Source: Mytilus edulis (Eukaryota > Mollusca > Bivalvia > Mytilida > Mytilidae). Taken from it: 64,000 bases of DNA. Shown here one piece after another: positions 43,518 to 53,775 of the stretch (the first letter of the stretch is position 1; each line of letters starts with the position of its first letter). The stretch spans positions 92,472,749 to 92,536,748 of the forward strand of contig NC_092344.1 of assembly GCF_963676685.1 (NCBI RefSeq), read 5' to 3'. The notes under the pieces are model-generated. The model searched no databases. It was given only the letters and a program-made list of their open reading frames with translations, and was not told where the DNA came from. Position numbers and translations under genes: made by a program.

Positions 43518-46255
43518 AACAAGAAGCTCTCAAGAGCCTAGATCGCTCACCTGGTAAACAATGCCCTATAAACTATAAACAAATCTGACGGAGTTAAAAT
43601 GTTTAATACGTCAAGATCTAACAGTCTTGATATTTTCAGACAAATCGAACAACCCATTGTTGGGTTGCTGCCACTAAATTGGTAATTTTAGGGAATTTTT
43701 GTAGTTTTTGGTTTTTATCTTGAATATTATTGAAGATAGAGATAAACAGTTAAATACAAAAATGTTCAGCAAAGTAAGATCTACAAAAAAATCGATATGA
43801 CCAAAAGTGTCAATTGATCCCTTAAGCAGTTATTGCCCTTTAAAGACAATCTTACACAATTTGTTTATCATCTTTGCTAACATTTAAAAATCTTCTCTGA
43901 AGAAACTACTAAGCCAAATAATTCCAAACTTTAAGTGAATGTTCCTTAGGGTATTTAGTTTATAAATAATGTCCGAAGTTTTGATCCATAAATAAACATG
44001 GCCGCCATTGCTAAAATAGAACACACGAGTCAAATGCAGTTTTTGGCTTATATCTCAAAAACTGTAGCATTTAGAGCAAATCTGAAAAGAAGTCAAAGTA
44101 TGCATGAGGTCAAGCTCTACCTGCCCTCAAATTTTCATAAGAATTAAACATCTAATTGTTGGATTGCTGCCACAAAATTGGTACTTTTAAGGAAATTTTG
44201 CAGTTTTTGGTTATTATCTTGAATAATATTGAAGATGTTAAAGATAAACTATAAACAACAAATATGTTCAGCAAAATAAGACCTACAAAAAAGTCAATCA
44301 TGAACAAAATTATAAATTGATCTCTTAAAGAGTTATTGCCTTTTAAAGACAATTTTAAACAGTTCATCATGTTTGCTAACATTTAAAAATCCTCTCTTCT
44401 GAAACTACTGGGCCAAATACTTCCAAACGTAAACTGAATGTTCCTTAGTGCAGGGACGTATATAGGTTCCATATAAGTCCGTGTTTAGGGTATCTTATTT
44501 ATAAACTATATCCAAAGTTTTGATCCATCATCAAACATGGCCGCCATGGCTAAAATATAACATAGGGGTCAAAATGCTGTTTTGGCTTATATCTCAAAAA
44601 CTATAGCATTGAGAGCAAATCAGACAGGGAGTTAAAGCATGCATTAGGTCAAGCTGTACCTACGGGGCGCCGAATGGGACTCTTGTGGTTTTGTACTCAA
44701 AATTCAATTTTGTACGGACAAAAGTGACTTTTGTTCAACAAAAATAAGTTCAGTTTAACAAAATTTGTATCATACTACAAATTTAAAATTTTGTCATACA
44801 AAATTATCTATCAGCGGACAAAAGTCACTTTTGTCATGACAAAATTCATTTTTGTTACACAGACTTGAATTTTGTTACCTAATTTGAAAATTGGGCGACA
44901 AAAGTCAATTTTGTATTCAAATTAGTTTAGTTTGGTTTCTGTGAACTAATTTGCATACAAAATCGACTTTTGTTACACAAAATTGACAAAAATGAATTTT
45001 GTCTCAACAAAATTGACAAAATTGACTTTTGTCTCAACAAAATTGACAAAATTGAATTTTGTCTCAACAAAATTGACAAAATTGACTTTTGTCTCAACAA
45101 AATTGACAAAATTGACTTTTGTCTCAACAAAATTGACAAAATTGAAATTTGTCTCAACAAAATTGATTTTTGTCTCACGAAAGTCAATTTTGTCTCACGA
45201 AAGTCAATTTTGTCTCATAAAAGTCAATTTTGTTGTTACAAAATTGAATTTTGTCGTCACAAAAATGAATTTTGTCGTCACAAAATTGACTTTTGTCTCA
45301 ACAAAATTGACAAAATTGACTTTTGTCTCAACAAAATTAACAAAATTGACTTTTGTCTCAACAAAATTAACAAAATTGACTTTCGTCTCACAAAATTGAA
45401 TTTTGTCTCACAAAAATCAATTTTGTCTCACAAAAGTCAATTTTGTCTCACAAAAGTTAATTTTGTCTCACAAAAGTCAATTTTGTCTCACAAAATTGAA
45501 TCTTACCTCACACAATTGACTTTTGTGATTTAATTTCCATATCAGGTAACAAAAGTCAATTTTGTATGCAAATATGTTTATATTTGCATACCTTTTAGAC
45601 AAAATTGACTTTTGTCATGACAAATATGAATTTTGTCTACAAAAATGAATTTTGTCATGACAAAAATTAATTTTGTGTACACAAATGAATTTTGTCATCA
45701 CAAAATTGAAGTTCTCACAAAACAAGTCTGTAGCACATAGTTTTGTAAGACAAAAATGATTTTGTTATGACAGAATTGAATTTTGTACAAAACCACAAGA
45801 GTCCCATTCGGCGCCCCGTAGTACCTGCCCTGAAATTTTCAGCTGAATTGGGTAACCAATTTTTAGATTATTGCCCCCCCCCCATGAATTGAAAATTTTA
45901 AGTAAATTTTGCAGTTTTCGGTTATTATCTTGAATATTGTTTTAGATAAAGATAAACTGTAAACAGCAAAAATGTTAAGCAAGTTATCTACAAATAACTC
46001 AAATGACAAAAATTGTCAGTTGACCCCTGAAGGAGTTATTGCCATTTAAAGATTTTTAGTCACTATGACTAAAGTAAAACAACCGTAAAATGCGTTTTTT
46101 TCGCTTTTGAAGAAAATATGACGGATACAAAGAACTGTTAAATGGCATTTTTAAGCACTCATTTATATACATCGATAAACTAAAAAGAGTCATTGATGAA
46201 AGATTTAAGCCAAAAATTACAGGTGAGCGATACAGGCTCTTGAGAGCCTCCTGTT
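43518..46255. mobile_element. Mollusc inverted-repeat element, 2.7 kb, with internal tandem units and a nested foldback
   Basis: Terminal inverted repeats of about 36 bp: AACAAGAAGCTCTCAAGAGC ... ATCGCTCACCTG at the left and its inverted partner at 46220-46255. The inside has about 2.5 tandem units of roughly 510 bp (from about 43632, 44144 and 45841), each with TTGGTTATTATCTTGAAT and AACATGGCCGCCAT-type blocks. The second unit is split by the 1162-bp foldback element. No transposase seen. Confidence 0.8.
44660..45821. mobile_element. Foldback element built of palindromic minisatellites, 1162 bp
   Basis: Perfect 37-bp terminal inverted repeats start CTACGGGGCGCCGAATGG and run through GACTCTTGTGGTTTTGTAC. 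A TAC duplication flanks it (44657-44659, 45822-45824). A paralogous empty site, CTACCTGCCC, lies at about 44117 in the neighbouring tandem unit. The inside consists of ACAAAATTGA/TCAATTTTGT motifs in both orientations, including about eight 30-bp units (45000-45180 and 45290-45380). ORFs of up to 187 codons come from the repeat period. Confidence 0.85.
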
Positions 46256-46800
46256 CCAAAGTCTGATTTTTTGAATTTTTTGGTCATATTTTTGGTCAGG
46301 CAGGGGGTATCATTTGTGTCTTCTGTAACAGCAAGTGTTACAATTTCAAGTTGCATGCCAACATCACTCCTTCACAGTTTAGCAAATCTAATATATGTGG
46401 AACTATACTAATGCATATAAAAATTATGGCATGGAAAAAGAAGGAGGAGCATTGTCCATATCTAGTTTTGATTGGAATGATATTTTTTCAGATTGAAATA
46501 TAAAGAAGGAAAAGAAACTTGTAGAATTTAGGATAAATAGATCAAAGTTCAAGGTCATTGTTAGGAAAATAAGAATTAAGTTTGTGTAGTGATTGTTTCA
46601 CACAGGAATTTTACCACATTTTCACAAGTGAAAAAATAGCCAGACTTTACATCTTTATATGACCAAAATATACTAGTACTAATGTATTTTGAACCCTTAA
46701 AAATTAAAAGTTTTTCTTTTTATAACTGGGCAGTTTAGGGAACATCCATTAATTGACAGTGCCAGCTTTTAATTTGTTAATTTTGACTAGACATTATTTT
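46256..46800. other. Intergenic, nothing firm recognised
   Basis: AT-rich sequence between two mollusc inverted-repeat-type repeats. No ORF or RNA gene seen. Confidence 0.45.
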
Positions 46801-47160
46801 TTAATAGCTCACCTTTCCTAATAGGAAATGTGAGCTTTTCCCATCACTTGGCGTATGTCGTCGTCGTCTTTAACAATTTTTCAAACATCTTCTTCCCTGA
46901 AACTACTGAATGGATTTGAATGAAACTTAGCATGATTATTCCTTAGGGTATGCTGCACAAAGTTTATGCTTCGATTTTTGATCCGTCGAAAAACATGGCT
47001 GCATTACTAAAAATAGAACATAGGGGTCAAACAACAGTTTTTCGCAAATATCTCAAAAATCATTAGGTTAAGGCAAATTCTGGCAGGTTGAAAGTGTTGA
47101 GAATGATGAAAGGTAACTCACAGGTGCTTGAGGACAGGATCCTGTATGAGCCCCAAATAG
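46801..47160 (+). repeat. Related mollusc repeat fragment
   Basis: Begins TAGCTCACCTTTCC ... GTGAGCTTTTCCCATCACTT, then GAAACTACTGAATGGATTTG, TTCCTTAGGGTATGCTGC and AAACATGGCTGCATT. The same blocks appear in the element at 43518, so the two families are related. One-sided. Confidence 0.7.
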
Positions 47161-48123
47161 TCCCTCCCCCTTTTTTTTATATATTTTTTTTAATCATAAA
47201 TCTCAGATTTTTCTATATATATCCCTTATTTGTACTTATTTGTACCATATATATACTAATATACCATATTTATACTCTAAATATGCATGTTTACTATCAA
47301 CGTGAATCTCGACTATAGAGGTCCACATATTGTAGAGTAAGATTTATATATATATAAATAACATACCTTTCTAATTCCTAGTTTATTGGTTCGACTTGTT
47401 GTACATGAATCAAGCTGTTGTCCATTGAAAATAAATGGAAAATGTTAATAGTGGATATTTGAAACATCGCTTTCATTGAATTGAACAATTAGTTATGTTA
47501 TCTGCAATTAGAAAATGGGAAAATAAACTTCTCTGATAGAAGTTAACCACAATGATAATAGTCCAGGGACTCATTTTGTCTAAACCAGCTACCATCGGTT
47601 TTTCATTTAACTACAATTATCAAATCATTATAATCTGGTGTAATGTCTGATTTAGGAAAAGCATGGCTTTCCACAAAACATAATTTAATGTTTAGAAACA
47701 AAAATGTTTTCAAAATATTCAATAACAACGAATTTAGAATCGAAAGAAAAAATCTCGTTCAGAAAAAAAACAAATATTTTGGATTTTTTTTTACCCTAGT
47801 TATTGTTTTTAATACATATTTAATTATCATGATGGACTTTGGTTTTAGGGACATTGACATCGACCGAGTCTTGATTGATTTAAAATGACCCAAAAAAATC
47901 TATACGTATTCCCTGTACATGTATAGAGTCAAGGTCGGAAAGAAGAGGAAATATAACTGAATTGATAATTTAAGTTTAGTAAAATCAAAAGAGCCTATAT
48001 AATTCAGCAGTGTTTGTTGGCCGCTATCTATCATATTCGTTTTTCATTTATATTGTATGAACCAATTTTACGTTTCTTTTGTGGACAAACTCAAGTAAGA
48101 AATTACCATCGCATAGGAACATA
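47161..48123. other. Intergenic, AT-rich
   Basis: Poly-T and TA-rich tracts. An 81-codon plus-strand ORF (47643-47888), rich in Asn, Lys and Phe, has no recognisable domain. Confidence 0.45.
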
Positions 48124-49204
48124 AACAAGAGTGCACACGCTGAAATGTCTCGCCTTCTATATTAATCATTGATATTATGTTGATAGTCCTAAGTATAAAG
48201 CTAAGCTTTATTACAACTGTCACATAAACTTAACATTAACCAAGATAACTAAACAAAGACCAATGAACCTTGAAAAAGAGGTCCAGGTCAGATGAACCAT
48301 GCCAGGCAGACAGGTACAGCTAACAATGCTTCTATACAACATATATAGTTGACACATTACTTATAGTTTAAGAAAAATAGACCAAAACACAAAAACTTAA
48401 CACTGTGCAATGAACCGTGAAAATGAGGTCACGGTTAAATAAAACCTGCTCGACTGACATAAAGATCATAAAATATTTCCATACACCAAATAAAGTTGAC
48501 CTATGGCATATAGCATTAGAAGACTAAAACTCAAAAACTTAACTTTGACCACTGAACCATGAAAATGAGGTCAAGGTCACATGACATCTGCCCGCTAGAC
48601 ATGTACACTTAACAATCATTCCATACAACAAATATAGTAGACCTATTGCATATGGTATGAGAAAAACAGACCAAAACACAAAAATTTAACTATAACCACT
48701 GAACCATGAAAATGAGGTCAAGGTCAGATGACACCTGCCAGTTGGACATGTACACCTTACAGTCCTTCCTTACACCGAATATACTAGCCCTATTGCTTAT
48801 AGTATCTGAGATATGGACTTGACCACCAAAACTTAACCTTGTTCACTGATCCATGAAATGAGGTCGAGGTCAAGTGAAAACTGTCTGACAGACACGAGGA
48901 CCTTGCAAGGTACGCACATATCAAATATAGTTATCCTATTACTTATAATAAGAGAGAATTCAACATTAAAAAAAATTTGAACTTTTTTTTCAAGTGGTCA
49001 CTGAACCATGAAAATGAGGTCAAGGACATTAGACATGTGACTGACGGAAACTTCATAACATGAAGCATCTATATACAAAGTATGAAGCATCCAGGTCTTC
49101 CACCTTCTAAAATATAAAGCTTTTAAGAAGTGAGCTAACACCGCCGCCGCCGGATCACTATCCCTATGTCGAGCTTTCTGCAACAAAAGTTGCAGGCTCG
49201 ACAA
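48124..49204. mobile_element. Mollusc tandem-repeat element, copy 1 (about 147-bp period, 6 units)
   Basis: Six spaced copies of ACTGAACCATGAAAATGAGG followed by TCAAGGTCA, starting near 48259, 48409, 48551, 48698, 48845 and 48999. The element opens with AAGAGTGCACACGCTGAAAT and closes with a hairpin (GTCGAGC ... CTGCAAC AAAA GTTGCAG ... CTCGAC) at about 49170-49203. A CGCCGCCGCCG run lies near 49141. Non-coding. Confidence 0.8.
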
Positions 49205-51000
49205 TAAAACCATACAAATATCATATGCATACTACAATCACATCATGCACAAATGCACCTAATAGGGTCCTCTATTTTTAAGTTTTTGCTGCTATCCCAA
49301 ATCAAATTTTGAAACTTATTTTATTGGAATAATTAGGCAATCCTCCCACCTCTTTTTGCTTCTTTACGTAAATCTCTCCAGTGTTGATATTAAAAGCAAT
49401 GTCTAACTAAATAAAATCTATGAACGGTCAGCACTGATTTAAGGTAGTGTCTCCTACATGACAGTCTTGATTTAACTGAAAATGGTTTACTTTTACATAG
49501 TGTGGCTTGGATGGAGAGTTGTCTCATTGGCACGCATACCACATCTTCCTTTATATATTGAACAGTAAAACGCAATATTGAATAACAATGAATGTTATTT
49601 TCAGTGTTTGGTACAAGTTGACTGTCACTGGGCACAACAGTTCAACATACAATGTAGAACCCTATGGGGAAAACCAGAGAACTCTTTTTGTCAAAAAACA
49701 CTGTCAAACATCCAAACGTACTATCCAAACTGATTTGTGTCCACACTTGTTTATATTTTAAAATTTATACAGTATATCAGACATTAGGCCATCAGTTTTC
49801 TCGTTTGAATCTTTTAGATTTGGTGATGTCGGGCGTTTCATCGCTTGTTATGTGGAATAATTTTTTATTCATTGTAAAAGGCCGTGAGGTGACCTTTAGT
49901 TGCGAACTTCTGTTGTCATTTGGTTTTTGAGAGTTGTGTCATTCGGCAATCATGTCACATCTATATATCTTTACTTTATGAACAAAGGTTAACCCAATGA
50001 TTAAAATAATCAAAGGACATGAGGGAAATATAGTCTTAAAAATTTAAGCTCCTAATCGTCACATGTTATGGAAATATTCTAAAGAAACAATCGAGACTCT
50101 ACCCAATTCTCCAATTATTGGAAACATTATGATAGACTGAGACGTTTTTGGTTGATAAAGGTCAAGAGTAGTCTATTGTTTTAATACATTTTAAAGTCAA
50201 ATTCAATTGTCAAATTGGCATGGTTGAATGCTAGGTTAAAAAACCAGTTACGCAAATGAAACCAGTTTTTCCCTAAATATAAAGCGGCTCAAAAGTGGTA
50301 TTGGCGCAAATAGATTGTGGCGCAAATAAATTCATTTTGGCTCTAAATAAAACGGCCGGTATGACCTAGTAAGACAACCTCTGATTGTGATCTGACTTTT
50401 AATACAGGCTTGTCAAAATGTGGTAAGGTAACACTTATTTTATTTTAGAACTAAATTTCCATTTTTTTATCTTTCATTTTGACTGCCTCTAAATAATTAT
50501 TCTTTTTTCTTTCATAAAATGTTTCGAATCTTATTACATTTTACATTTCAATTTAAATTTCAAATCTGACCATAAAAAGAAGATTATAAGTATTCTTTGA
50601 TGTATAACATCAAATGATTTAACTTTCAGATGTATACAAAAGTCAAAGTTGAGTAATTGAAAATAATGACCAATCTGAGAAGTAATTAGCTGAAACAAGC
50701 TTGCAATGGTGAAACATGTTTGTTCTTCCACAAGCTTAAAATTTGATGAGTAAAACATAAGAGGTTATAATTAATGTTTTCTCTTTTAATTAACATGTAA
50801 TAAAAACAATCAAAACTATATCAAAAGTAATCCAATTAAACTAATTTTAAACAGTTTATCAAACAAAAATGAGCACCCAAGCCCAACTTTTATTAAATAA
50901 ACTAGATTTAAAAAATGACCAATGATATTTCATGTTATTTAAGAAGATTTCCCCCCTAAACCAATCAATTACTTTGTTGTTTCAGTAATTTTTGTAATAA
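49205..51000. other. Intergenic, with PLE-type tail fragments
   Basis: Two plus-strand tail fragments: 49490-49560 (GGAGAGTTGTCTCATTGGC) and 49790-49975 (TTTTCTCGTTTGAAT ... GGCCGTGAGGTGACC ... CACATCTATATATC). GGCGCAAAT repeats near 50310-50340 resemble the arms of the element at 57237. Otherwise AT-rich, with nothing recognised. Confidence 0.5.
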
Positions 51001-51055
51001 ATAATGTTTCATCCATGAAAATGACCATAAATCACCATATCACAATAGTTCCAGT

Positions 51056-51670
51056 ATGTCTTATTTCCAGTCATTCCAAAGCTCTGTCCAGGATTACCTG
51101 ACCACTTTGCCAGTCGGACTCAATGTTACTCAGCATACCAGAACATCAGCCAGTGGTCACTTCCTTATACTGCACTTTGGCAATGACAGCACTGACCAGA
51201 ACAACAACATCACTGGACAACATCCAAGTCAACAACAAGACATTAAGTCTGAGCCTGACCATGAGACCACTTCTGACAACATAAAACATGAACCTGTTGA
51301 TGAAAACGATTATTCAGCTACCAACATAAAAATAGAGCCAACCACAAGTAACACATCTCCATCAAGACTTGTAAAGCAAGAACTAACTAGTGTCAGACAT
51401 GTAAAGCCAGACCCAGAACCACAAACCCATGCTCAAGGGCCACCATCTTTTAACAGTCCCTGGAGAAAGCACTGGCATTCTTCATCATCCAACAGAGCAA
51501 ACAGAACTAAGCGTTCCAGCCAACATAAAAAGAACTCCACAACAAGTCAACAGACAAAACAGAACAACCAGACAATACTTCAACTTCCACGTTTGAGACC
51601 ATCTAGAATAGCTTCAACAGATGTCAATGTCTACATCAGCCGTCTTGTGTCTGGTAGTTTCTACAGATAA
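51056..51670 (+). CDS. Unrecognised protein, SUMO-consensus-rich C-terminal exon
   Basis: Open frame of 204 codons, less AT-rich than its surroundings and stopping at TAA 51668-51670, with AATAAA at 51822-51827. I do not recognise the family. Residues 1-45 look folded (VQDYLTTLPVGL ... GHFLILHFG). Residues 60-125 are acidic and carry five SUMO-acceptor-type sites: IKSE, IKHE, IKIE, VKQE and VKPD. Residues 130-180 are basic and rich in Ser, Asn and Gln, with a stretch resembling a nuclear localisation signal, followed by a conserved-looking end, DVNVYISRLVSGSFYR. The pattern suggests a nuclear, SUMO-modified protein. The start is uncertain. A stop lies 48 bp upstream in frame, and 3' splice sites at about 50986, 51048 or 51070 (TATTTCCAG) could make this the last exon of a larger gene whose other exons I could not find. 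Confidence 0.6.
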   Translation: MSYFQSFQSSVQDYLTTLPVGLNVTQHTRTSASGHFLILHFGNDSTDQNNNITGQHPSQQQDIKSEPDHETTSDNIKHEPVDENDYSATNIKIEPTTSNTSPSRLVKQELTSVRHVKPDPEPQTHAQGPPSFNSPWRKHWHSSSSNRANRTKRSSQHKKNSTTSQQTKQNNQTILQLPRLRPSRIASTDVNVYISRLVSGSFYR

Positions 51671-51821
51671 ACTCTTTGTGACAGTAGCAATAATAGTGCT
51701 TGAACAGGACATCTTACATGTCTATTGGCGTTTTGTAAAATATTGTGTTTAGTGCTAAAAGTAATATACATGTATTATTGAATGTGTAATATATATATTT
51801 TTTTTTTCATGACTTTTCAAT

Positions 51822-51827
51822 AATAAA
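51822..51827 (+). terminator. Poly(A) signal AATAAA
   Basis: Canonical hexamer 152 bp after the stop of the 204-codon ORF, followed by TGT-rich sequence. It supports a real transcript end here. Confidence 0.55.
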
Positions 51828-51904
51828 TGTATGTCTTGAAATTAGTGTTTCTCGTTTCTTTTGTCAAAAATAGATTAGACTATTGGTTTTCCACTAGCCA
51901 TTTT

Positions 51905-52030
51905 TGCGGCCCTTTATAGCTTGTCGTTAGTTGTTGAAGGCTGTACTGACCTATAATGGTTTACTATTTACAAATTGCAATTTGGATTCAGAATTGTCTA
52001 ATTGGTAGTTATATCACATCTTCTTATAAC
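51905..52030 (+). repeat. PLE-type tail fragment
   Basis: GGCCCTTTATAGCTTG ... GTTGAAGGCTGTACTGACC ... TCACATCTTCTTATA, a diverged copy of the Naiad tail also seen at 31818 and 24717. Confidence 0.65.
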
Positions 52031-52439
52031 TCTTCCTAGGAAAAAAACATGTTACTTTTTGTATAACATCAAAACAAATCATTAAGAGAGCACTCATTTG
52101 TTTCTTTGAAAAACATATATTTCAAATGTTTTCTATGAAGTTTTTTTCTATGGTATTTACTTTTGTATTTTATGAAAGTGAAACCTAATTTTGATGCTGT
52201 GTTTGTGAGGTTTTTATAAATTTGATGCTTTAACATTTTTAACACATCAAATCAGCGGAAAATTTGACAGGATGTAACTAAATCATATGTATGAGTACAG
52301 ATTTAATTGTATAGATTTTAAAAAAATGTAAAAGTACAAGTGCTAGCTGTGTCTGTAATACACATTTGATTTATTCCATAATGACTGGTTTACTCCATAA
52401 TGTACAATTAAGTTTTTGAATGTTATCAGGAGGTAAATA

Positions 52440-53775
52440 CTTGTGTACAGTTTGCACATATAAGAAACAAACTTAACCAGGAAAACTAAATATTTATCAA
52501 TGAACCAAGAAAATGAGGCCTAGGTCAGATGAATCCTGCTAGACAGACATGCACACCTTACAATTTTTACATGGTTTAAATATAGTTTACCTTTTGCATA
52601 TAGTATCTAAGAAACAAACTTAACCAGGAAAAGTTAAGATTGACCAATATATATCATATTAATCATAATAAGAGGGAAATCTTTCAGAGTAGTCTTTGCA
52701 CCATGAAAATTAGGTCAAGGACAATGAACATATGACAAAGGAAAACTTTGTAACATAAAGCATCTACACAGGGTTTCCCCTGGGTCAATTATTTTTTTCG
52801 CCACCTCTTTCGCCAAAACAATATATTTTTCGCCATTTTATTATTTTTTTCGCCAAGTAACATAAATATATTTTTCCTGTTGTGCCTTTAGTACTAAGAA
52901 GTAATTTTTACAACAAAACAAAAGCTTTTATCACATGAAATTGATCCCTCACATGAAATTGATCCCTCATTTCATGTGTAGTCATTACATTGAAGGGTTA
53001 CTCTCATTCAAGGGGTTGTTCCCAGCCTTTTGGATAGATTTTTTCATAACGACAGTTTTCTTTTCTTGACCATCGTAAATGAAAAAGTTGAGACGTACAA
53101 CTATGCTTGAAACACGTGCATGTGTCACTCAAACGACTTTATTAAAGTCAAAGGATAATAAATTAAAGTTTTAAATCGGAGATTTTTCTTGCTTTTGAAC
53201 AATTTTCGTCACAACAACAGCTTTCTTTTCAAAACTATCTTTAAAGGGAGAGATGTCAAAAGTTTGATTCAAACACGTGCGTTGCAAAGATGTAAATAAA
53301 TTCTGTATGTGACATTTATAGCGGAAAGCCATTTGACCATATCATTTTGTGAAGCAATTCAATCAACACCTTTATTAATTAGTCCTTTGTTGTCGATAGC
53401 TATAAAATGCAATCAGCTGATTATTGATTTTCTGTCTAAATCTTAATGAGGTCAAGGTGAATTCCGAGTATTGTTTGATCGGGTAAAGTCTGAGAAACTC
53501 GAAAAAAAGTAAATAAACAAGATGGAGAAAAATAAATTTCTTTCGCCAAATTCTTTCGCAAAGGACGAATTTTTATCGCCACAATTATTATTTTTTCGCA
53601 AATTGCGAAAATGGCGACCGCCAGCGGAAACCCTGCATCTACATGTATATACAAAGTTTGAAGGATCCAGGTCTTCTATCTTCTGAAATATACTGCTTTT
53701 ACAAAGTTTGTTAACACGATGCAGGATGAATATCCCTATGTTCAACTTTCTGTGACAAAAGGAGCAGACTCGACA
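52440..53775. mobile_element. Mollusc tandem-repeat element, copy 2, split by a hAT-like element
   Basis: Two diverged units (near 52497 and 52690) and the same closing block as copy 1 (AAAGTTTGAAGGATCCAGG ... TATCCCTATGTTCAACTTTC ... CTCGACAAAA at 53650-53775). Truncated on the left relative to copy 1 and interrupted at 52769-53635. Confidence 0.75.
52769..53635. mobile_element. hAT-like non-autonomous element, 867 bp
   Basis: Ends CAGGGTTTCCCCTGG and (inverted) CAGGGTTTCCGCTGG, flanked by an exact 8-bp duplication CATCTACA (52761-52768, 53636-53643). CAGGG ends plus an 8-bp duplication are diagnostic of hAT. The inside has several TTTCGCCA blocks near both ends, which read as subterminal repeats. 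No transposase ORF. Confidence 0.9.

Noticed and set aside
43017..43541. Long ORFs (174 codons plus, 127 codons plus, 61-69 codons minus) in the 21-bp array
   Set aside because: The period is a multiple of 3 and the unit is palindromic, so open frames arise on both strands by arithmetic. No start context or non-repeat part.
44927..45533. ORFs of 187, 138 and 86 codons in the foldback element
   Set aside because: They are translations of 30-bp and shorter repeats of ACAAAATTGA inside a mobile element; low-complexity by-products.
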